DNA of 9,377 bases. Origin: Aliitabrizicola sp031425325 (GTDB lineage Bacteria; Pseudomonadota; Alphaproteobacteria; Rhodobacterales; Rhodobacteraceae). This document shows, in pieces, positions 6,953-9,377 of this stretch. Position numbers and translations under genes: made by a program. The notes below the pieces were generated by a model. The model had not been told where the DNA came from, made no database searches, and worked only from the letters and a program-made list of their open reading frames with translations. The DNA lies in contig JANPJD010000068.1 in assembly GCA_031425325.1 (NCBI GenBank), positions 1 through 9,377 on the forward strand, in the 5' to 3' direction. Within the stretch, counting starts at the first letter, position 1. Each line of letters begins with the position of its first letter.

Positions 6953-6966
6953 TTGCTTTGTGTCAA
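6938..6966 (-). promoter_or_regulatory. lexA: lexA promoter with consensus -35 box
   Basis: A perfect TTGACA stands at 6966-6961 on the lexA strand, 11 bp beyond the moeA stop codon. With a 17-bp spacer the -10 would be CAGAAC (6943-6938), which matches TATAAT at only three positions. GAACAT with a 19-bp spacer is the alternative. The -10 region overlaps the middle LexA half-site, so bound LexA would block the polymerase. The strong -35 and weak -10 leave the exact start site uncertain. Confidence 0.65.
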
Positions 6967-6977
6967 GCCCGACGCGC

Positions 6978-8147
6978 TCAGATCGGTAGATACTCGACCT
7001 CTTCCAGCGCGCTGCGTTGCGGATCGGCCACGGGGCGGATCAGAAGCGCATCTGCCTCGGCGAGGATGCACAGGAGCGCGCTGTCCTGACGGGCGAAGGG
7101 CGCGATTAGGCCGGTCGCGGGGTCGAGCCGCGCCCGCATGTAATGCGCGCGGGGGCCGTTGGCGGTCAGCGCCTCGGCCAGTCGCGCCCGGCGCGGGAAA
7201 GGCCCCGCTTGAAGCCCCTGCATCGCGCGCAGCAAGGGCAGCAGGAAGAGATGTCCGCAGACGATCGCCGACACCGGATTGCCCGGCAGTCCCAGCATCG
7301 CGGCCCCCAGGAGACGCCCGGCCATCAGCGGCTTTCCGGGTCGCATCGCGATCCGGTAAAAGCTCGTCTCCATCCCGAGGCTGCCCGCCACCTTCGCCAC
7401 AAGGTCATGCTCGCCGACCGACGCGCCCCCGATGGTGACGATCACGTCGGCCCCTTCGGCGAGGCGCATCACATGCGAAAGCCCCGCTTCGGTGTCGCGC
7501 GCGATGGGCAGCACGCGCACCTGCGCGCCCTCGCCCTCGGCCAGTGCCTTGAGCGCGAAGAGGTTCGAGGCGACGATCTGATCCTCGGACGGGCGCTCGC
7601 CCGGCATGACAAGCTCGTCGCCCGTGGCGATCAGGGCAACGACGGGGCGACGCGCGACGCGCACCTCGGCCACGTTCATCGCGGCCAGAAGGGCGAGGTC
7701 ATTCGCCCGCAGCCGACGCGGCCCAAGGCTGTCGCCCGCGCGAAAGTCCTGGCCCGCCGGGCGGATATGCGTGCCCTGGTCGAGGCCTTCGCGGAGCACG
7801 ATGCGCGTGCCGTCGACCGTCACGTCTTCCTGAATGACGATGCGGGTCGCCCCCTCGGGCACCGGCGCGCCGGTAAAGATCCGCACTGCCTGACCCGGCC
7901 CGACCGCGCCCGCAAAGCGCCTGCCCGCCGCCGCCGTCCCGATGACCTCGAACGCGGCCCCCGGATGCACCGTGCCCGCCACCGCATAGCCGTCCATCGC
8001 CGAGGCGGGGAAGGGCGGCTGGTCGCGCCGCGCAACCGCCGCCTCGATCATCGAGCGGCCCGCCGCCAGTGCCAACGGCACCGTCTCGGCAGGCAGACGC
8101 GGCCCGAGGGCCAGCACCCGCCCAAGCGCCTCGGCAACCGAGATCAC
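6978..8147 (-). CDS. moeA: Molybdopterin molybdotransferase
   Basis: This 389-residue MoeA inserts molybdenum into adenylylated molybdopterin, the last general step of molybdenum cofactor synthesis in the cytoplasm. Family motifs occur in order: PPFPASAMDGYAV (residues 44-56, Asp52), ATGDELV (174-180), TIGGASVGEHD (238-248, the GGxSxGxxD metal/nucleotide site), MRPGKPLMAG (268-277) and GLPGNPVSA (286-294). The C-terminal beta domain runs from about 318. The start is a GTG at 8147-8145, supported by the family-like N-terminus MISVAEALGR and by GAGG (8158-8155) 7 nt upstream. Its first bases overlap the moaC stop as GTGA. The same frame remains open upstream through moaC, but that stretch is a shadow. 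It shares an operon with moaC and trpC; lexA lies 82 bp downstream behind its own promoter. Confidence 0.96.
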   Translation of the reverse strand: MISVAEALGRVLALGPRLPAETVPLALAAGRSMIEAAVARRDQPPFPASAMDGYAVAGTVHPGAAFEVIGTAAAGRRFAGAVGPGQAVRIFTGAPVPEGATRIVIQEDVTVDGTRIVLREGLDQGTHIRPAGQDFRAGDSLGPRRLRANDLALLAAMNVAEVRVARRPVVALIATGDELVMPGERPSEDQIVASNLFALKALAEGEGAQVRVLPIARDTEAGLSHVMRLAEGADVIVTIGGASVGEHDLVAKVAGSLGMETSFYRIAMRPGKPLMAGRLLGAAMLGLPGNPVSAIVCGHLFLLPLLRAMQGLQAGPFPRRARLAEALTANGPRAHYMRARLDPATGLIAPFARQDSALLCILAEADALLIRPVADPQRSALEEVEYLPI

Positions 8148-8158
8148 CTCGCAGCCTC
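8144..8158 (-). promoter_or_regulatory. Start-deciding ribosome binding site and GTGA overlap of moaC/moeA
   Basis: GAGG (8158-8155) inside the last codons of moaC sits 7 nt before the GTG of moeA (8147-8145). The TGA stop of moaC (8146-8144) overlaps that start by three bases, giving a 4-bp gene overlap. This fixes the moeA start at an unusual GTG and predicts termination-reinitiation coupling between the two genes. Confidence 0.75.
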
Positions 8159-8626
8159 GAAGCGGCCCGACGCTCCGCCGTCTTTCAGCGTCAGGCGGAT
8201 GCCCCCGATCTCCATTCCCCGGTCGACAGCCTTGACCATGTCGTAGATCGTCAGCGCCGCAACGGACACCGCCGCCAGCGCCTCCATCTCGACGCCGGTC
8301 TGGCCGCTGGTGCCGACTGTGGACTCGATCCGTATGCCCGGCAGGGCAGGATCGGCCTGAAGGTCCAGCGTCACCTTCGTCAGCGCAAGAGGGTGACAGA
8401 GAGGGATCAGGTCGGCGGTCTTCTTGGCCGCCATGATCCCCGCAAGGCGTGCGACGCCCAGGACATCGCCCTTCTTCGCGCGCCCCTCGACGATCAGCGC
8501 CAGTGTCTCGGCGGCCATGACGACACGGCCCTCGGCGACGGCAATCCGGTCGGTCACCGGCTTGGCCGAGACGTCGACCATCTGCGCCCGGCCCTCGGCG
8601 TCGAAATGCGTAAGGCCCTTTGGCAT
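8144..8626 (-). CDS. moaC: Cyclic pyranopterin monophosphate synthase
   Basis: This 160-residue protein has the normal length for MoaC, which acts after MoaA to form cyclic pyranopterin monophosphate in the first stage of molybdenum cofactor synthesis. Motifs seen are MVDVSAKPVTDRIA (residues 16-29), KKGDVLGVARLAGIMAAKKT (51-70), LIPLCHPL (73-80, His78), GVEMEALAAVSVAALTIYDM (111-130) and VKAVDR (131-136). Asp129 and Lys132 match the catalytic residues of the E. coli enzyme. ATG at 8626-8624 is chosen over earlier in-frame starts up to 8737 because the family N-terminus begins at about MPKGLTHFD and because the A of this ATG is the last base of the trpC TGA (TGATG). The local Shine-Dalgarno (GGGG) is weak, so translation probably depends on ribosomes finishing trpC. 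It overlaps moeA by 4 bp. Confidence 0.97.
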   Translation of the reverse strand: MPKGLTHFDAEGRAQMVDVSAKPVTDRIAVAEGRVVMAAETLALIVEGRAKKGDVLGVARLAGIMAAKKTADLIPLCHPLALTKVTLDLQADPALPGIRIESTVGTSGQTGVEMEALAAVSVAALTIYDMVKAVDRGMEIGGIRLTLKDGGASGRFEAAR

Positions 8627-9377
8627 CAGGCCCCGCCCGAGGCTGTGCGCGGCGAGGCGAGGATCGCGCGGGTCGCGGCCTCGACATCGGCCTGCCGCAT
8701 CAGGCTTTCGCCGATCAGGAAGGCATTGACGCCGCAATGCGCGAGCCGCGCCAGGTCGGCAGGCGTGTGAAGCCCGCTCTCGCTGACCACCAGCCGATCC
8801 TGCGGAATGCGCGGCGCCAGCCGTTCCGTCGTTTCCAGCGAGGTTTCAAAAGTGTGGAGGTCGCGGTTGTTGATGCCGATCATCCGCGAACGGAGCTTCA
8901 GGGCGCGATGCAGTTCCTCTGTGTCGTGAACCTCGATCAGAACGTCGAGTCCCCAGTCTTGCGCCGCAGCCTCGAGTTCGGCTGCCAGACCGTCGTCAAG
9001 CATCGCCATGATCAGCAGGATGCAATCGCCACCCCAGGCGCGGGCTTCCGCCACCTGATAGGGGTCCAGCATGAAATCCTTGCGCAGACACGGCAGCAGA
9101 CAGGCCTCGCGCGCCGCCATGAGGTATTGCGGCGCGCCCTGAAATGACGGCCGATCGGTCAGCACCGAAAGGCAGGCAGCGCCACCTTGCTCATAGGCGG
9201 CTGCCAGAGACGGCGGATCGAAGTCGGCTCGGATCAAGCCCTTGGACGGGCTCGCCTTCTTGATCTCTGCAATCAATCCCCATTGACCTTGCGCGGCCCT
9301 GGCATCGAGGGCGGCGGCAAAGCCGCGCACCGGCGGCGCGGCCTTGGCGCGGGCCTGCAGTTCGGAATAGGGCAGGG
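8626..9377 (-). CDS. trpC: Indole-3-glycerol phosphate synthase, N-terminus cut off by the window edge
   Basis: This is a single-domain TrpC, a TIM-barrel enzyme that closes the indole ring from carboxyphenylaminodeoxyribulose phosphate in tryptophan synthesis. The frame is open to the right edge; the first visible residues read LPYSELQARAKAAPPVRGF, so about 20-30 N-terminal residues are missing. Visible active-site motifs are IAEIKKASPSKG (Glu and Lys of the substrate site), LRKDFMLDPYQV (catalytic Lys), IEVHD (Glu), IGINNRDL (Asn), VSESGL (Glu) and LIGESLM (phosphate binding). A GTG at 9330-9328 is in frame but is internal, because the family sequence continues upstream of it. There is no fused TrpF domain: the gene stops at 8628-8626, overlapping the moaC start by one base. 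Other trp genes are expected upstream, outside the window. Confidence 0.97.
   Translation of the reverse strand, partial: LPYSELQARAKAAPPVRGFAAALDARAAQGQWGLIAEIKKASPSKGLIRADFDPPSLAAAYEQGGAACLSVLTDRPSFQGAPQYLMAAREACLLPCLRKDFMLDPYQVAEARAWGGDCILLIMAMLDDGLAAELEAAAQDWGLDVLIEVHDTEELHRALKLRSRMIGINNRDLHTFETSLETTERLAPRIPQDRLVVSESGLHTPADLARLAHCGVNAFLIGESLMRQADVEAATRAILASPRTASGGA

Noticed and set aside
8148..8687. Upstream in-frame extension of moeA through moaC, which would give a 569-residue protein.
   Set aside because: The extension is out of frame with the conserved moaC and Arg/Pro-rich, while the GTG start at 8147 has a ribosome binding site and a family-like N-terminus.
1..9377. Possible mobile element, CRISPR array, toxin-antitoxin or defence system.
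   Set aside because: I saw no transposase, integrase, repeat array or attachment site, and every gene but one is a recognisable core gene in a typical alphaproteobacterial order.

Overview
This window reads as ordinary chromosomal housekeeping DNA from an alphaproteobacterium, most likely of the Rhodobacterales (Rhodobacter/Cereibacter/Paracoccus type). The grounds are: strongly G+C-rich DNA with dense coding and long non-coding shadow frames; a LexA of the short-linker alphaproteobacterial type; a direct-repeat GAAC-N7-GAAC-N7-GAAC operator before lexA, which is the alphaproteobacterial rather than the E. coli SOS box; and the gene order trpC-moaC-moeA-lexA / comEC / gltX-gltA, which I recall as typical of this order. 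The genus is inference; no rRNA or other decisive marker is present.

Layout from left to right. (1) 1-617, minus strand: xth, exodeoxyribonuclease III, cut at its 3' end by the window edge. (2) 618-793: a divergent gap holding the ribosome binding site of xth and the leader of the next gene. (3) 794-1180, plus strand: a small DUF3307-type membrane protein. It converges on gltA with 10 bp between the stop codons, and a GC-rich hairpin covers the junction. (4) 1191-2495 and 2566-3993, minus strand: gltA (citrate synthase) downstream of gltX (glutamyl-tRNA synthetase), probably partly co-transcribed. (5) 3994-4084: a 91-bp divergent promoter gap. (6) 4085-6199, plus strand: comEC, a DNA-uptake channel protein with a C-terminal domain that lacks the metallo-beta-lactamase metal motif. 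(7) 6206-6895, minus strand: lexA, ending 6 bp from the comEC stop, with its own promoter and LexA operator at about 6927-6966. (8) 6978-9377, minus strand: moeA, moaC and the 5'-truncated trpC, joined by 4-bp and 1-bp start/stop overlaps.

How the genes work together. trpC (tryptophan synthesis) with moaC and moeA (molybdenum cofactor synthesis) form one translationally coupled operon that probably begins upstream of the window with other trp genes. lexA follows on the same strand but carries a self-contained, autoregulated SOS promoter. ComEC and LexA are functionally close in this group, since in Rhodobacter capsulatus both have been linked to gene-transfer-agent biology. No gap exceeds 300 bases and I see no tRNA, rRNA, insertion sequence, prophage or CRISPR array. 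I looked for an unknown multi-gene system and did not find one. The most interesting points are the triple-repeat SOS operator, the trp-Moco translational coupling, the degenerate ComEC tail and the uncharacterised DUF3307 protein.
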